The position numbers and the translations under genes are program-made. Of a DNA stretch of 64,000 bases, positions 1-15,778 are shown in pieces. Numbering within the stretch: the first letter of the stretch is position 1; the number at the start of each line of letters is the position of its first letter. The DNA comes from Tetrapyrgos nigripes. Lineage: Eukaryota; Basidiomycota; Agaricomycetes; Agaricales; Campanellaceae. The stretch spans positions 248,001 through 312,000 of the forward strand of contig JAACJM010000047.1 in the NCBI GenBank assembly GCA_013368315.1, read 5' to 3'. The notes under the pieces were generated by a model that was given only the letters and a program-made list of their open reading frames with translations, made no database searches and had not been told where the DNA came from.

Positions 1-3000
1 GATAAGCAACAAAAAGGACGTACAGGATCCGTAGGAGGTTCTTGTACGGCTGTAGGTATCGCTGGTTTCGTGGCGGCATTCTCCTTCTGCTGGGCATCAT
101 GAACTTCCAGGGCACATTTCTAAATGGCACGTCAGCCTAGATGCTATCTAGGGAATGATGGTGCATCTTACCTGGAGAGAAAGGGAGAAGGACTGGATAA
201 GACCAAAGAAATCCTCGGGTTTAGGGGCATCAGGCGAGTCTGGATTCTCCCCATAGTATGCTAACAACGACCGTAGATCGTTTTCCACGCTGCTTGCCAT
301 GTTCTTGAGCGCCTCGATAGTGGGAGTAGCTTTAACTACGAAAGGCTAGTAAAACGTGAGGGATTAGAAAACACCAGAGGAACAAGTTTCTTCTACCTGC
401 ATCACAACAAGGAATCGATCGTTTTCAAGCGTACTTCTGGATTGGCGAAGTTGGCTCAGCTCGGTCTCGACTTGTCGTAAACCGGAGCTCAAAGAGTTCA
501 TAGACTGTACTATTGTCTGTACAGAAGCTGTTGCCCAAATCAGCCGTGTATGAAGAGAATTCAGTGATGAAAGAGAACGCACTGCGGGCTGCTGCTTCAA
601 GAGAAGGAAGCTCTTCTATGAAGGTGGGCAAAGCAGGATCGGTGCGTAGTAGAACCCTGGCAAGATAATGCAGCAGAGTGGGACAGTCTGCACCACCTTT
701 AGCCGTCTTAGTTTCTTTGAGCTGGCGGTACTAGTCAGCAGTAAATTCATAACAATAGAACGTCTCTCTCTACCTTCTGCAGAGCTTCGAGTTGGAAACC
801 TCTAGCATCACCCCTGAAGGTCGAATCATTCAGGGCATTACCGACAGCAAGAACAGCCTAAATGTCACATCAGTACAAAGTAACAAGCCTATAGAAAGAA
901 ACAAAGAAAGTACCCTCAGAATCTGCTTTAATTTCTGAGAAGAGCGCAACTCCTGACAGGCTTCTCTGAGGAGCTTGAGTTCAGGCCGGATTTCCTCAAC
1001 GTCTACCTCCAATTTCCGGCGATATATCATACAATCTAGACGCTCGGATAGTCTAGGTATTGTCATGATCTTGTGTTGGTATTAATGCAAGCACATTATG
1101 ATAGAGCAATGATAGGGCACACCTGAGCGAAATATTGGTCTGCCTTTGCCAGTTTGCCCACATCGTCGTCGAAGTCCCTCATGCGGTTCATCTGTTAGAG
1201 AGTTCAGCACATACTTTACACCGTACAAGGTTCCTCTTACCTCTTCAGCTGTTGGTAACTGTTTACTGATAGCCTTGAGGTCGTCAACACTCAATAAGTT
1301 ATCATTGACCTCAACTAATGCTTTCTTGATTTCTGGAAGCCCAAGCTTGATCCTGGAAAGCATGATGGCTAGACAACGGAGCCATCAGGAATAGGTAGAT
1401 ACAGATGAAGCCAACACATACCAATGTTATTAGCTCGAGTGATATCTAATAAAGTTGTGACCGTCTGTTTCTTCGATGTATTATTTTGAATCTGAGAAGG
1501 TGTAGAGGGAGTAGTGTCCAAACAAAAAGTGGCTTCTAAATCGTTGAGATCAAATTCTACTACTGGCGATGACTCGCTCCATATTGATGTTGTTACAGAA
1601 GGATTGGCCAGCTTGTTCCAGAAGAACGGTTTTAGTCGTTTAGCTGGCTTCTTGGGTTTGGGTCTGAATGCGGCAAGAGGAGCTGACATTCCAGGAGGAG
1701 GAGGAGGAGGTGGTGGTGGTGGACCACCCATTGAAGAAGCAGGAGGTGGCGGTGGCGGCGGTGGTGGAGGACCAGCTGATCTTGGCGACGCGGGTGATAA
1801 CGGAGGAGGCGGGGGAGGGGGAGGAGGGGGAGGAGGAGGAGGAGGAGGAGGAGGAGGAGGAGGAGGAGGAGGTGCAGATGATGTACCAGACGGGGTAGAG
1901 GGAGGAGGAGATGATGACACAGAGGGTGAGCGATGCGGGGGTGGGGGAGGAGGAGGAGGAGGAGGAGACGAAGGCACGGATGACGAGCGATGAGGGGGTG
2001 GGGGTGGTGGCGGAGGCGGTGGTAACGAATCACCTTTTGCCAGGTCCGAAAATGATGCAGTGGGTTGTTTGGGTCTCACCTGGAGAGGAGGTGGCGGTGG
2101 TGGGGAACGCATCTTGAACTCCTTCTCTGACTTAGGCTTGACCTCCAACTTGACCTTGAGCTCAGCAACCTCAGCAACCAGAGACTTTATCTGATCATCT
2201 TTCTGAGACAAGCTCTCGATTGCTCGTGCAGCCATTTGTTCAGCATCCAGGGTAGCCTCACGGCTCTCTTCCCGAGCTTCCTCTCTGGACATGAAACGAG
2301 TATAGACAGATTCGAGACTCCGTTTGAGATACTTGATCTCTTTATCCTTGATACCGATGGTTGTCTCGAACTCGTCAATCTTACAGAAAAGTGAGCTCAG
2401 ATGGTCTTTTCAATAACAGTCCCATACCTTTGTCTTGAGCTTCGCAATTTCGTCCATCAAGGCATTCCATTTGGTACGGTCTCGTTCTCTTTTCGCCCTT
2501 TCATCCTAACCACAAGGTTAATTGAATATTTTACACGGATAACAAACTACTTACAGCCTCTCGTCCTTCATTAGGATGCTGCGCTTTGAAACGGTCAAGC
2601 TCTGATTGTAAGGAGAGCACCTGTTTTTCCTTTTGCACTAGTCTTTGTACAAGACCGTGAAAATTCTGCACATAGAACATTAAATAGTATTCAGATGCAG
2701 GGCACCGACCACTGACCTCAGGACCGCCCTTCCCGCCCGTTTTCCCAGTGGGACTCGTGGGAGGATTGGAAGGTAAGGATTTGAGAGTATTCGTCTCTGC
2801 AATTTGTTGATTCAACTGATTGCGCAGCTCGGTTCTCTTAAAATTTGGTCAGAGCTTCGACAGATGAGAACACAGAAAACGAAGGTACCTCGTCACTCAG
2901 CTCGTTGACTTTGGCACGTAGTGATTCCAACTCCTCTTCAACCACGCTCATAGAACCGTCTTCTGACGCAGCCCTCACGTCTAGCTCCTGACCGGTGATG

Positions 3001-5932
3001 TGCTGCACAGACGCCGAAAAGCGCTTCATGAAGACAAACCAGCTATCATCACTGTCACAAGGCAAAATGTATGAATAACATGCCTCAAGGGAACAAATGA
3101 AGACTCACAAACTATCAAGCATAGCTGCTTGCTGTACAAAGCGATCCAGAACAACAAACAGATCCGATTTTAGTTGCCTACAAATCAGTGAGTATTTGGT
3201 CCAAGAAGTCAAAGGAACAAAGACGAACATATTGATATCTCGCTGTAGTATCTGTCCATAGTGGTTCATGATGTCCATCATTACGGGATATAACTCTCCA
3301 TGTTGTTTCGCCAACCTTACTATATGTTCCATAGCAGTTTCGGACTGGGGACTTTGATCTCCAGCCTGTTGAGCAATCATCGCCTTCGCCCTGTCCCGCA
3401 TATCCTCTTCATCTTCATACTTCTCCTCAGAATAAAAGTCCAATTGCTTGATGAGGGTATCTGGCGGTTTGACATAGCGTAGCGTCTTGTAAGATTTCAG
3501 CACGCAGATAGCAACGCAGACATGTAGAGGCTACATACCACCATGACTTCGTTCAGTCCTCTACGGCCAAACTCCTCCCGTAACAGCACTCGGTCTTCCA
3601 AAGATTCGGGATAGGTAGTGAGAGCGTTGATAAGTAGCATCACACCTCTGCGAGCATCCCATGCTTCGACGTCATCGGTCCCAAAAGCATAATCACCTTC
3701 GTTTGCATCGATATCGTTACTGTCGGGAAGTCGCAAGGATGCAATGAGTGTCTCAAACCGAAAATTTTCATCAAAGGCCACCCGGAAATCAGACATGGCG
3801 GCCATGACTATTTTCAGGCCTTGAGGAACCTCCAGAGCACACAAGGCAGCGAGGATCTCGGCAACTTGCATGCGAATCTTAGGAGACGGTGTGTAGAAAG
3901 CATATGCAAGGTGCGTGATCCAGAGTGGATTTTGCAACGCTTTCTCGAAACCAGACTAACAGAGAAGATATGAGGAAGAAGGACGAGGCTAGAACGAATG
4001 AAAGTGCTTACTGATATATTCAAGAGAATCCGGAAACACTTGATAATATCCAATAACTGAGTAGTCTCTGCTTCAGTGAGAACCTTCCGTTTCCCTCCTT
4101 TGCCCACAAGATTCGACAACATGGTCCCGAAAATGTCCATGCCCTTCTCTGTTTCAATAAACTCCTGAATCCATGTTATCTTCGCCGTGGAGAGATGGAC
4201 ACGTAGTTGTAGAAGATATTTCGTCTTCCCAGCACGTAAGAGATCAAGATATTCTCTAGGAGTTTTCTCTTCCTGCGCATTTCCATAACTAGTTGAAGAC
4301 CACCAACCAGACCACAGACCTCCTGTAGTTTGAGGCTGGAGAGGCTGTGGCTCCTCCGTCTGGACTTTGCTGGAAGGAGCTGAATCAAAGGAGGCGGACG
4401 AAGGAGAAGTCGGTGTTTCATTGGCACCACCCCATACAGATAATCTTTTCATGAGCCCGTCACCGGTCAACTGAGGAACAAGACGAGGGATAATACTGGT
4501 TGCACTTGAAGGACCATACGTTTGATTCCGGGCACCGGCTGGCCTTGCTACTCTCGTGCTGCCCATTTTCATCTGCTTGTCTTGCTGAAGAAGTGATTTC
4601 TTCTGAGCAAGCGGGAGATTCATCAGTCTGGCACGGCTGTCGCCCTTCATGTTCATGCTGTCCTGAGAAGATATGAGGACGGATAACAATGAAGTTGTCA
4701 GGATATAGTCAACGTACTAGCAATGTACTGAAAGCATTTTCGTCAAGATCGGACTCCTCGTCGGTGGCAGAGTCATTACTTGTCCTGCTGCCAGAGCGTT
4801 GCTCCAGTAAGCGGGGTTCACTGACGATACTCTTCCTATCCTCTGCTGTTGAGGCGATTGAGACAACACTGTTTCGTGGGGGGCTAGATGTCCAATTGAA
4901 GAGACTTGATAATCTATTCTGGGTACGAAAGTCGGGACTAGCATTGGACTTTGCGGTTTTCTCATCGCTGATTTTAGCTGTCCCCTCTTCCTCCTCATCG
5001 TCTTCTTCATCCTCCTCATCCTCCTCTGATTCTTGGAGAGCTGCCAGTCGCCGCATAGTATTCTGAGAGGGGTCAGTAGATGAAGATGACGAAGACGCCG
5101 ATCTCGTCTTGGATCGTCTATACCATTCATCTGGAACGCAAAGAGTGAAACGGCGAGTAGCAGGAGAGTTAAAGGGGTTGGGATAGAAGGGTGCCTTGAC
5201 TATTGGGAAGACGAGAGAGGTTCCAGGAAGTCGTATATGTTCTGCGGAGAAAGAACTTCAGGTAAATCCGACGGTCAGCAGGAAATTGACATACTCTCTG
5301 AGCCCTCGTCAGACCAGACCTCCTCCAAAACATACTGAAGGTTTCCGCCACCAGGTACCGGTAAGGTTTTCGTAAGACCGAGTTCTTCAATAACCATATC
5401 TAGAACGTCAGAGACAGTCATGTCCCTCGATATGAAGCATTTGTATAACAGGGTATCGTGTACCTCCGGGACACGCAAGAAGGTCAAGCTAAGTGATAGA
5501 GATGGATGAAGAGACACTAGTCGTAAGACAGGATGGTGCAAATGAGAAGTCATCGCAAAGGACGAGAAATGCCTCTGCGAGGATGCCTTGGGTTGAATAG
5601 CATTGAGCAAGGGGCCGACGAGGGTGGTCGGTTCGATAGTTCCTAACCAGTTCGTTCAATGGTTGGATGATATCCAGCGTAGAACATGAGAACTCACCAT
5701 CACCAAGTGCCTCCAAGTCCTCCTCTTCCCATGTCCTACCATTTCGCTCCACCCTCATTCTCTGCAAGGCCCATCCACTATCCTCTAAATCCCCAAGAAT
5801 CTCCGACCGAACCTCGTCCAAGTGGACCAATGCATCGATCACATCCTGCGCAGTGCTGCCCTCGGAAACATCGGCGAAGTGTAGTGATCCGCTTATCAGG
5901 ATAGTGGGGACAATTAGAGAGTTTACAGCCAT
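1..5932 (-). CDS. Formin (Bni1/SepA type) with N-terminal RA-like domain, 3' end outside window
   Basis: Formins nucleate and elongate unbranched actin filaments for polar growth and septation. Reading splice sites gives one continuous protein starting at ATG 5932 (MAVNSLIVP). Order: a ubiquitin-like stretch and Ras-association-like domain (about 5900-5180, including VHDTLLYKCFISRDMTVSD); an acidic linker (about 5050-4720); the Rho-GTPase-binding GBD (about 4690-3980) and FH3 (about 3940-3020); a coiled coil (about 2960-2130); an FH1 of proline runs (about 2110-1660, with 24 consecutive prolines at 1801-1872); and FH2, beginning KPAKRLKPFFWNKL and running to the window edge. The last FH2 part and any DAD autoinhibitory tail lie beyond base 1. 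The exon joins at about 5695/5645 (GDG to GTIEP) and 5294/5243 keep frame through the RA-like domain, so it is not a separate upstream gene. GBD plus FH3 implies Rho-GTPase-relieved autoinhibition. The family call is firm; the RA assignment is by pattern only. Confidence 0.93.
1660..2110. repeat. G/A-rich polypurine microsatellite encoding the formin FH1
   Basis: The plus strand is an almost uninterrupted run of GGA, GGG and GGT triplets, with pure blocks at 1801-1872 and 1936-1970. On the minus strand it is the formin proline array, so the repeat is coding. Such tracts change length by slippage, which would alter the number of profilin-binding prolines. Plus-strand open frames here (poly-Gly and poly-Glu) are shadows. 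Confidence 0.85.
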
Positions 5933-6197
5933 GACTGCTGCTCGTCACCGTCAAATTTAGAGAGTGGTTTAGAGTGTACAATGGAAAGCGTTCTTCATTG
6001 ACGCATCCGAGCCACTCAAGGATGTTTCATCGCACGTGAAACGGTAGGTAAGAGATCGGTCGTGGGTGACGTCCAGTTGCCATCGAGCGTGAGTCATCGA
6101 GCCACCGCGTCCAACAATTCCTAAACGGAATGATCACTCTTATACAAGCTAGTACAACACGATAAATAGTACAGACATCGAACGCAAAACTGTAAAA
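5933..6197. promoter_or_regulatory. Formin promoter and MCM6 3' flank
   Basis: This 265-bp gap separates the formin start from the MCM6 stop, both on the minus strand. It must hold the MCM6 terminator and the formin promoter. I see no clear TATA box or long repeat. Confidence 0.4.
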
Positions 6198-9471
<3,274 letters not shown>

Positions 9472-9573
9472 GGCTGAGGAGTAAGGCGCGGGTTGACGCG
9501 ACTTCGGTGTGCACACTGCAGCTTGACTGGCATGTGACTTCAAACTTGTTGCCTTTCTTGAGTCTTCTCTACG
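9472..9573. promoter_or_regulatory. Compact divergent promoter, MCM6 / phosphatase
   Basis: Only 102 bp separate the chosen MCM6 ATG (minus) and the phosphatase ATG (plus). The gap contains TTGACGCGACTT near 9500. Its ACGCG core is the half-site of the MluI cell-cycle box that controls G1/S genes such as MCMs in yeasts. A single core is weak evidence. Confidence 0.4.
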
Positions 9574-10686
9574 ATGCTGCAGGAACTGGAACCTCTTGAT
9601 CCTGCCTATGTCAAAGACGTTCTTTCTAATCCTCCTTTTGTGACTCTACCTGGCGTCATAAATGTCAGAGATTTGGGTGGATACCCTTCAGTAGACTTTC
9701 CTGATAAACATACAATACCAAATCGCTTTCTACGTTCAGCGGAACTTTCGAGTATAACAGATGAAGGTGCTTGATCTTTGTATCTCTGTACCACCAGCAA
9801 ATTGATGTATACCTAGGCAAAGAACTACTGAAAAACTTGGGAATTCGCAAAGTGTTCGATCTAAGATCTGACACAGAGATAGAGAAATATGTTGCACCAC
9901 TACCCACTATTGAAGGAGTAGAGGTGATACGGTGTCCTGTATTCCAAAAGCAGGATTACTCTCCGGAGATGATGGCCAAGTAAGTGCGTGACAACAGCCA
10001 TGGTGCACTTTTTCGTCGTCCATTTTAACATTTACACTCGTAGACGATACCAGCTATATGCAAGCGGAAAGACCGAGGTATGCGAAGCATTTCTGTAATG
10101 CCTGCTTTTATTGACAATCCTTGAGGCTTTCATGGAACTCTACTCTCAAATCCTAGACCATGGCGGAGGGGCATTTGGCACCATTCTCCGACACATAGGC
10201 GACAACCCCGACGAAGGTTGCATTTTCCACTGTACAGCTGGAAAAGATAGGACTGGTATCGTCGCTGCCATTCTCTTAAAGGTCCGACAAACTTCTCTGC
10301 ACAAAGAACATTGGCTCAATTTTTGCTTCCTAGCTCGCTGGAGTCGCCGACGACAAGATTGCAGAGGATTATGCACTAACCCGGGTCGGGCGGGAACCAG
10401 CCCGGGATCTGATCATGCAACGGTTATCCAAAGAACCTCTTTTTGCTTCGAATAACGAAGCTGCTCTCAACATGTTTACTTGCCGGTGCGAATCTCTTGT
10501 CCTGACCAAAATATCACTCAATTGAAACTCGCACGCAGCCCAGAAACTATGACAGCGTTCCTGGAACTACTGCGAGATAGATATGGAGGTGTAGAAGAAT
10601 ATGTGAAGAAATATTGTTCTCTCACTGACGAAGACATTGTTACAATTCGTGCCAATCTATTAACCAGTCAAGGCTCTCATCTATAG
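9574..10686 (+). CDS. Atypical tyrosine/lipid phosphatase (Y_phosphatase3 family)
   Basis: The protein starts MLQELEPLDPAYVKDVLSNP and carries the N-terminal family signature VINVRDLGGYPS (about 9655-9690). The catalytic loop HCTAGKDRTG (about 10228-10257) has the HCX5R core with the Lys-Asp pair typical of PF13350, whose bacterial members act on phosphotyrosine, phosphoserine/threonine and phosphoinositides. Splicing gives ITDEG-KELLKNLGIRKVFDLRSD across the intron 9769-9818, and then AILLK-LAGVADDKIAEDYALTR. An alpha-helical C-terminal region of about 100 residues follows, ending at TAG 10684-10686. Five or so introns have normal borders and the catalytic Cys and Arg are present. No signal peptide is visible, so it is probably cytosolic. 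The substrate cannot be told from sequence. Confidence 0.9.
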
Positions 10687-10949
10687 GGATCTATGGGCCG
10701 TCCAAGTGCTGGAGATGTTTTATAGAGTGTACTGCATATATGTTGTATGTTGATCCTGAAATGCACTGCTTTCTGCTTTCCAAAAAATCACAATATTGGG
10801 ATATGGACGATCCGGTATAATTAAGGCTACATACAGTAACTAATTCCAACAGTGTAGAACGAAAATATGGTTCAAGTCCTTAATAGAATCATCAGTCCAT
10901 GGCCGTCAGTAAACAAAAATTACACGAAAAAAAAAAAACGACTAATCAA

Positions 10950-13900
10950 TCATCCCCTAAAATTTCTGGTCAAACCGATTGTCCGATTCTGCTTCTGAGC
11001 CTGTTGAGTCAATGCGGAGGGAGTTGATGCACCAACATTCTGTGTCCTTCTGGGATTCAGCGGTGAAAGAGCCCCTGCACGAAGGCTGAATGTGCTAGAA
11101 GTCGGTCCAGGGGATGATGGCGAGTTATTTGGAGCGTTGTTGGGCGGAATTGAACCAACTTCCCCACCAGTGACCTTCCTCCGCATCCCAGGTCGAGTAA
11201 CAGTAGGTGGTCTCCCGATCCGCTCTCCTTGATCACTCTGCCTATCAAACTCGGGAAATCCTGAAAAAGTCGACATGTCGGTCCCCATTGCTTGACGTCG
11301 TGCTTTTTCATGCTTTGACTGCACAGAACGGAAATGTTGGAGAAGCTCTTGCCATTTTATCTCGTCTCGTACTAGTTTGGAGCGGTTTGAGAGTGGACTA
11401 GCACTCCTGTACTAGACGTGAGCGAGTCTCCAAGCCATATCTCGATCTTAAACACTTACGGTTTAGGAGCAATCTGAAGGAATCCAGCAGAGTTGACAGC
11501 ATTCAATCGACTTCGGAGAGAGACGAAAGCAGAACTTTGCGGTAATAACATCAGCAGTCCGTAAAGACATTTGAATAAATGCGGATATCTGTCAGGCTCG
11601 AGAAGCTGAAGACGAATATCTGTTTTGAAAGTTGAGTAAAGTGATTTATCACAGTGCGGTAACAACGCACAAGTAAAGACTGGAGACTCAATTAGCTGCA
11701 CCAGCTTGTCAATTTGCACGAGTATTGGAACAGTAATTTCGAGATCGGCACTGTAGAAAACATCAGTTCAAGGTCTCACATCACATAGAAGAGCACTGAG
11801 GCGAAACATACAATATGTAGAGCAAATTGGAAGCATGCTCATAAGCCTGTGCTAGAAGACACAGAGAGAAAACGGCAACGGCGTTATGACACCATGATCG
11901 ATACAACGTCGTGAACAAGGCTTGACCGTCTTGCTGCATATTTGCTCAGCCATGTGCATGAGAAGATGAAAAGAAAGCCTACTCTTGTTTCCAGACTTTT
12001 AAGTCGTTTCCTAAAGTCTGCGAGCTCCGGAGATGTAATGAGAATGATGTTGAGTTTCTGGACGATGACACTGGCAAATTCTAGATCCTAAAACGGGATC
12101 AACCATCAACAAGATGCGACGATCTTGCGCTGAAAGCACGTACATCCTCTTTCTCCAGAATTTCGGCGAATGTCTTGTATATTCGTTCGGTATTGAGGTT
12201 CAGGCAAAGTTGCCTGACGATAAGACTACCCCTGGTCTCAAGGAGCCGTCGGTCTGTGCTGAACAGCTCAAGCAAATTCATCATGAACGCTTTGAAGTAA
12301 GTTTCTTCAGAACTAGAGGATATTTGAGCCAACAATTGCAGATCATGTTTAATAACCTATGGAGAGTCAGATACGTAAGTAGAGGAAATGACGCTATTGA
12401 AAGGCAGACCTCTTCCGAGCTATCTGATAGTGTCTTCAGCAACGCTGGAAATGTGCCATCGTCCATTGCCAGGATCTAAAAATTGTGAGGATCAGGATGA
12501 TGGTTGCGCTACGCCAAACAGCCCACCGACCTTCTTTGGAGCCTTTTGATGTAACATGATTAGCCACTTCAAAGCGGCCACACGAGTTTCTTCAAATTCG
12601 CTCAAGAACTGGATAGTCAATTCATTCACTATGGCTTGGTAGTCGAATGGGTCCGGCTCTTCGATGACTGGTGACTGTAGATGTCCAGAATGGTTCAACA
12701 GGGATACAGGAGAATGTGGTTGGCTGGCAGGAAGGTCAACAGGAAGAGGTCTCGGCGTCATCGAAACATCTACCCCACTTCCGCGTGGCCTCATTAGAGG
12801 GGGTTGAGAGGTGGTAGGCGATTCAGCCGTCTCAGGTGATATTACGTCCCGAGTGGAATCCTTTGTACCAGTAGAAGATTGCGTAGATTGCCTTGATGTT
12901 GATGCGGAAGTGGTGGGCGTGGGAGAGCTGGGGACACGGTTTGAGAATTGCTTCTCCTGTATACGAGTATTTGCTTCTGAAGGAGAAAGAAGAGTCTGGA
13001 TGACGCTGAGAAGCTGCTTGTTCGTTCGTATGGCCGCAGATTGAATCATAGCGACGTGGTGTGCAAGGTTTGGAAGAATGGCCGGTATGAGTCTAGGTGT
13101 GAACGGGACCAGCACTTCGGAGGCAAAGGTCAAGAATTCAGCGAGCCATCGCAAAGCTGTCGACTGCTGTATTTCGTCATCTTTACCGAAGTCAGTTGAC
13201 ATACTTGCTGCATATACAGAACACATACGTTCTCCATCCAGTTGCTGCATCAATATTTCGATGATTGCGGGGTAATCGATCTTTACCCCTTGACCTGGCA
13301 TCCAAGCTATTACGATGTAAGCTCAACATGCCGAAACAAAGCACAGAGAAATAGAAATACCTCCTGTATCTCGGAGGTCAATGTCGGAAGCGTAATCTTC
13401 CTTGCTTTCATGATTTTCATACGGCTGCCCTTCGTGATCAGGCAAGAAAGCTGCGGGTTCTTCACTGTCCTGGCTGTCAAATTGATGTAAAGAGTCTTCG
13501 TCTTGTTCAGGATGCTTCGATTTCGCTTGCTCTTCCGTCTTTTTGGTTACAGTGCTCACATCCCGAGTTTCACGAAGAAAGTCCGCCAAAAGGATTTCTG
13601 TCGCAACCCGGACGTCTTCCGTAGGGTCAGAAAGGTATTTTCTGAGTAAATTATCAGTCCTTCTGCGGTATACATCCGAGAGAGCACTCACAATAGCCCA
13701 TCGAGGAACTCTGGGAGGTATGAGATTAGCTCGAGCTCCGGAACGGAATCCAGGACAGTAATCCATGAAACCAGATAACTTCGTGTAAATGGGCTGACGA
13801 CGTATATCCGTTCTCGCAGAAGAGGAATGAAATGTGCCAATGAAAATGCCTTCTTCGACGCGACATCTCCTCCAGGTACAGGGTGAGGGACTAAAACACC

Positions 13901-14590
13901 ATGGTCTTCGTCCCGAACCTTCTCGCCCCCAGCATGGATGGGAATGTAGACAGAGGCAGATTCGGCCACGATATCTTTGAGAAGTCGATCCAATAACTCT
14001 GCACCATTCTTTACAGACAGCTCTGAGTCTGCAGCGAGCTGTTATAAATATTAGCGGTAGCAAGACAGCAAATGCCAGGTAACACACTTTGCTGAGAGCA
14101 TCAAAAATCTCATTGAAATACACCAGCACCTCTCCCTTTGACACCTTGGCAATGTTATACAAACATTCCGCAGAGAAATACCGAATCCTGTTCTCCGGGT
14201 CGACGAAGCAGTCCAGAAGCGGGTCAACGAATTTCCCCATGTACGGCGCAACATCAACACCTAAAGCAATGGCTGTCCCAGCTAGACCAATCAGTCCACC
14301 ATTCCGGACATGTAGCGGGTTCGAAGGATTACTGAACATTTCAATGAGTTGGTCAATGATTTGGCCTATACGTCGGTCGTCTCCTTGTTGATGGCATTCT
14401 CGGATCTGCCTATAGCGCGATAAGATACAAACAAAACGACCACCGATAACAACCCACTTCTCGAGTTCGAGCGCTGCGGCCTTGCGCTTCTCATAAATCT
14501 TGTCTACCAGCTGTTTCGAAACCGCTGAATCTGCAGCGTACGCAATGTTGGGAGATACCTTCTTTATGGACAAAAATTCCACTCACCCAT
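10950..14590 (-). CDS. vac14: VAC14 homologue, scaffold of the PIKfyve/Fab1 complex
   Basis: VAC14 is the HEAT-repeat scaffold holding the PI3P 5-kinase Fab1/PIKfyve and the phosphatase Fig4 on vacuole and endosome membranes. The family-defining N-terminus [20 protein letters not shown] and the block [20 protein letters not shown] (about 14290-14330) are clear, followed by HEAT repeats and a C-terminal Fig4-binding-like region (about 12480-11060). The open frame near 14582 begins with GTG and is not the true start. ATG 14590 followed by one G forms a 4-nt coding exon (14587-14590). A 56-bp GTGAGT...CAG intron (14531-14586) joins it to exon 2 to give [18 protein letters not shown], which matches the family start. 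A Ser/Thr/Pro-rich insert (about 12680-12960) and a basic tail ending [11 protein letters not shown] look disordered. Confidence 0.93.
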
Positions 14591-14804
14591 GGTTCACGAC
14601 GTTCAGCTAGTAGTGGTATCACGAAACGAGCATGAGTGCTCATGCGCGTCACTGCGCGTGATAAATGTGGCTGTGCAAGTCCTTTTCATTTCTCAAGGGT
14701 AATACAGTAGAAGTACCTCTACATGTGTTCCTGAACAGTCCTTTTTACATTTACAATGTGGTAAAACAAGGAGTCTCTCTTCAGTTTACATCCGCTATCC
14801 CCCA

Positions 14805-15778
14805 TTAGAGCTTTGAAGCAATGAACTGAGCAGCGGCTGGCGTATCCTGGCCATAAGTCCTGCAAAAAATCGCAGTTAGTTCCACCTCATCAATCGAGTA
14901 AGCCAACACGAACAGATGGGGAGGCAATATAAGATCGCCGTGTGCACAGATGTTGTCGCCGTTGTGGCACACTACTTTTGTAGCATCAGCCCCAATACCA
15001 TCGACAGCGTCTCCGTTATCGGGATCACCCTGAAAGCTTTGTAAGATTTCTGTAAGAATGAACAGCAGTTGCTACGACTTACAAAGATGACGGCTGCATT
15101 GACACGAGCCGAAACGTCCGAAGAGAGCAACTTGGCGGAGTTGTGGACGAGCTGACCACCTTGACTGTAACCGACCGACACAATCTTTGTCTGAAAAAAC
15201 CATTTAGCAGGACAGAGAGCACCGTAAAGGTTTGAACACACATTGGGACAAGCTTTCGCAGCGTTTGTTATCTACAAAATATTCTTGTCAGTCATCTTTG
15301 AAAGAGTCAGAGTAGAAGTCACTCACATCATCGGCCATGGTTTGTGACCCTTGCTAGAGTGTAGTTCCCGGTGAGATAAGCGGTTGACTAGTAAATTTTA
15401 GTACGACTTACTTTGTCACCTCCTTCCAGGAATCCGGGGATATCAGCAGGATAATCGACTCCCTGGAACGACAGCGACTGGCCGCCAAGCTGCTTTTGGA
15501 GAGCTGCTTTAAGAGGCGGACCCACGATGGTACCTGTTACGACCCTTCGTAAGAACTGTCTTCTGTGTGCAAGCTGTAGAAGTTACCGATTGGAGCCGCC
15601 TCCGTGGTTCCCCTCGCAAAGATGACCTGTAGGCAGAACCGTTCAAATTCATGTTCATACAGGTCAAAAGACGACGCACCATAACATCAGCGCATTGTCC
15701 AGCCCTCCGCATGGCGGTGGGTGCAGCGAGGACAGGTGCAAAGAGGGCCAGCCCGATAGTAAAGATAGCAGAGTACAT
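14805..15778 (-). CDS. Secreted cutinase (CE5 serine esterase)
   Basis: Cutinases hydrolyse the ester bonds of plant cutin and other polyesters outside the cell. A signal peptide MYSAIFTIGLALFAPVLAAP opens at ATG 15778. Splicing then gives QCADVMVIFARGTTEAAPIG, the family N-terminal block with the oxyanion-hole region. The nucleophile elbow GYSQGGQ lies at about 15155-15175. The C-terminal block has Asp in GDNICAHGDLI and His in PPHLTYG, completing the Ser-Asp-His triad and the conserved cysteines. The protein ends AAAQFIASKL at stop 14805-14807. At about 200 residues after splicing it is normal in size and appears intact. It is divergent from an M28 peptidase. Confidence 0.93.

Noticed and set aside
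1514..1993. Plus-strand ORF rich in glycine, and other poly-Glu/poly-Leu frames
   Set aside because: They are shadows of the formin FH1 repeat on the minus strand; codon content is the repeat itself.
13323..14582. Single long minus-strand frame as a VAC14 exon starting at 14582
   Set aside because: The initial codon is GTG, and the frame reads through introns. Splicing from ATG 14590 and over the internal introns gives the conserved protein instead.
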